From assembly GCF_010111755.1 (NCBI RefSeq), contig NC_088956.1, forward strand, positions 310,001 through 374,000: 64,000 bases of DNA, read 5' to 3'. This document shows positions 63,823 through 64,000 of the stretch, in pieces; positions within the stretch are counted from its first letter, which is position 1, and every line of letters begins with the position of its first letter. The position numbers and the translations under genes are program-made. Source of the stretch: Nakaseomyces glabratus. Taxonomy: Eukaryota; Ascomycota; Saccharomycetes; Saccharomycetales; Saccharomycetaceae. The notes beneath the pieces were generated by a model. That model did no database searches. It worked only from the letters and a program-made list of their open reading frames with translations, and was not told where the DNA came from.

Positions 63823-64000
63823 ATGGGTTATAATATAGCGTATGTCCCTGAATTTTCTCGAAGGTCTGGCGTTTCCTAAGGAAATATTTGTTACTAACTA
63901 TTTTCTAAAATTTACGAATGGCGTAAAGAGTATGTCTCTGGAGTCCAGACCGTATTACTGAGATTGGTACAGAATGGTGTGCGATTTTTTCTATCCCCAG
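63823..64000 (+). CDS. SPT14: GPI N-acetylglucosaminyltransferase catalytic subunit, spliced, 3' end outside window
   Basis: Exon 1 is 17 bases (63823-63839), encoding MGYNI plus two bases, followed by a perfect GTATGT donor. Exon 2 starts at 63973 after a CAG and reads on to the window edge. The joined N-terminus MGYNIAMVCDFFYPQ matches S. cerevisiae Spt14/Gpi3 (MGFNIAMLCDFFYPQ). Spt14 catalyses the first step of GPI anchor synthesis, transfer of GlcNAc to phosphatidylinositol on the cytosolic ER face. S. cerevisiae SPT14 (YPL175W) also has an intron near its start and is divergent from TRE1. Only 15 residues are visible, but sequence, splicing and synteny agree. Confidence 0.9.
63840..63972 (+). 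other. SPT14 intron
   Basis: The donor is GTATGT (63840-63845), the branch TACTAAC is at 63892-63898 and the acceptor CAG ends at 63972; length 133 nt. The branch A to acceptor distance is 75 nt. An earlier CAG ending at 63948 would give GCA CCG TAT TAC TGA, a premature stop. Confidence 0.88.

Overview
This window is nuclear DNA of a budding yeast of the family Saccharomycetaceae, most likely from the post-whole-genome-duplication group and perhaps the Nakaseomyces (Candida glabrata) clade. The genes are compact and mostly intronless. The few introns use the yeast signals GTATGT and TACTAAC/GACTAAC. Almost every protein has a clear Saccharomyces cerevisiae counterpart, and gene order follows S. 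cerevisiae blocks with single genes missing, as expected after duplication and differential loss. The species assignment rests on memory of family traits, not on a search. I see no virus, transposon, CRISPR array or transferred gene cluster.

Layout by S. cerevisiae synteny. Block 1 (1-29835) matches YDR419W-YDR436W: RAD30 (5'-truncated by the window edge), tRNA-Ser(AGA), HKR1, ARO80, SIP1, CAD1/YAP2, DYN2 (spliced), SNX41, RPN9, CYM1, GPI17, PPM1 and PPZ2. BNA7, TIF35 and NPL3 are absent from the places they hold in S. cerevisiae. Block 2 (30000-43812) matches YHR079C-YHR082C: IRE1, SAE3 (spliced), LAM4, LRP1 and KSP1. Block 3 (44926-56514) matches YMR270C-YMR275C: RRN9, tRNA-Gln(CTG), SCS7, ZDS1/2, RCE1 and BUL1, without URA10. 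A lone GON7 (YJL184W) follows. Block 4 (58160-64000) matches parts of YPL169C-YPL176C: MEX67, DAP1, TRE1 and the first codons of SPT14 (spliced, cut by the window end).

The genes form no operon. They are individually transcribed housekeeping and signalling genes: lesion bypass, osmosensing mucin, aromatic catabolism control, Snf1 kinase targeting, oxidative stress control, dynein, sorting nexin, proteasome, mitochondrial proteolysis, GPI anchoring, PP2A methylation, the unfolded protein response, meiotic recombination, sterol transport, nuclear RNA decay, Pol I initiation, sphingolipid hydroxylation, CAAX processing, ubiquitin ligase adaptors, KEOPS and mRNA export.

The observations most worth a second look are these. 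A G-rich 10-bp minisatellite with G-quadruplex form lies in the DYN2 intron between branch point and acceptor. In all three introns the frame-preserving acceptor lies beyond a nearer YAG. The SCS7 orthologue has a degenerate cytochrome b5 domain. The IRE1 orthologue has no visible signal peptide. The N-myristoylation signal of SIP1 is gone while ZDS has one. Dyad elements sit in the LAM4-LRP1 promoter. No wholly new multi-gene system was found.
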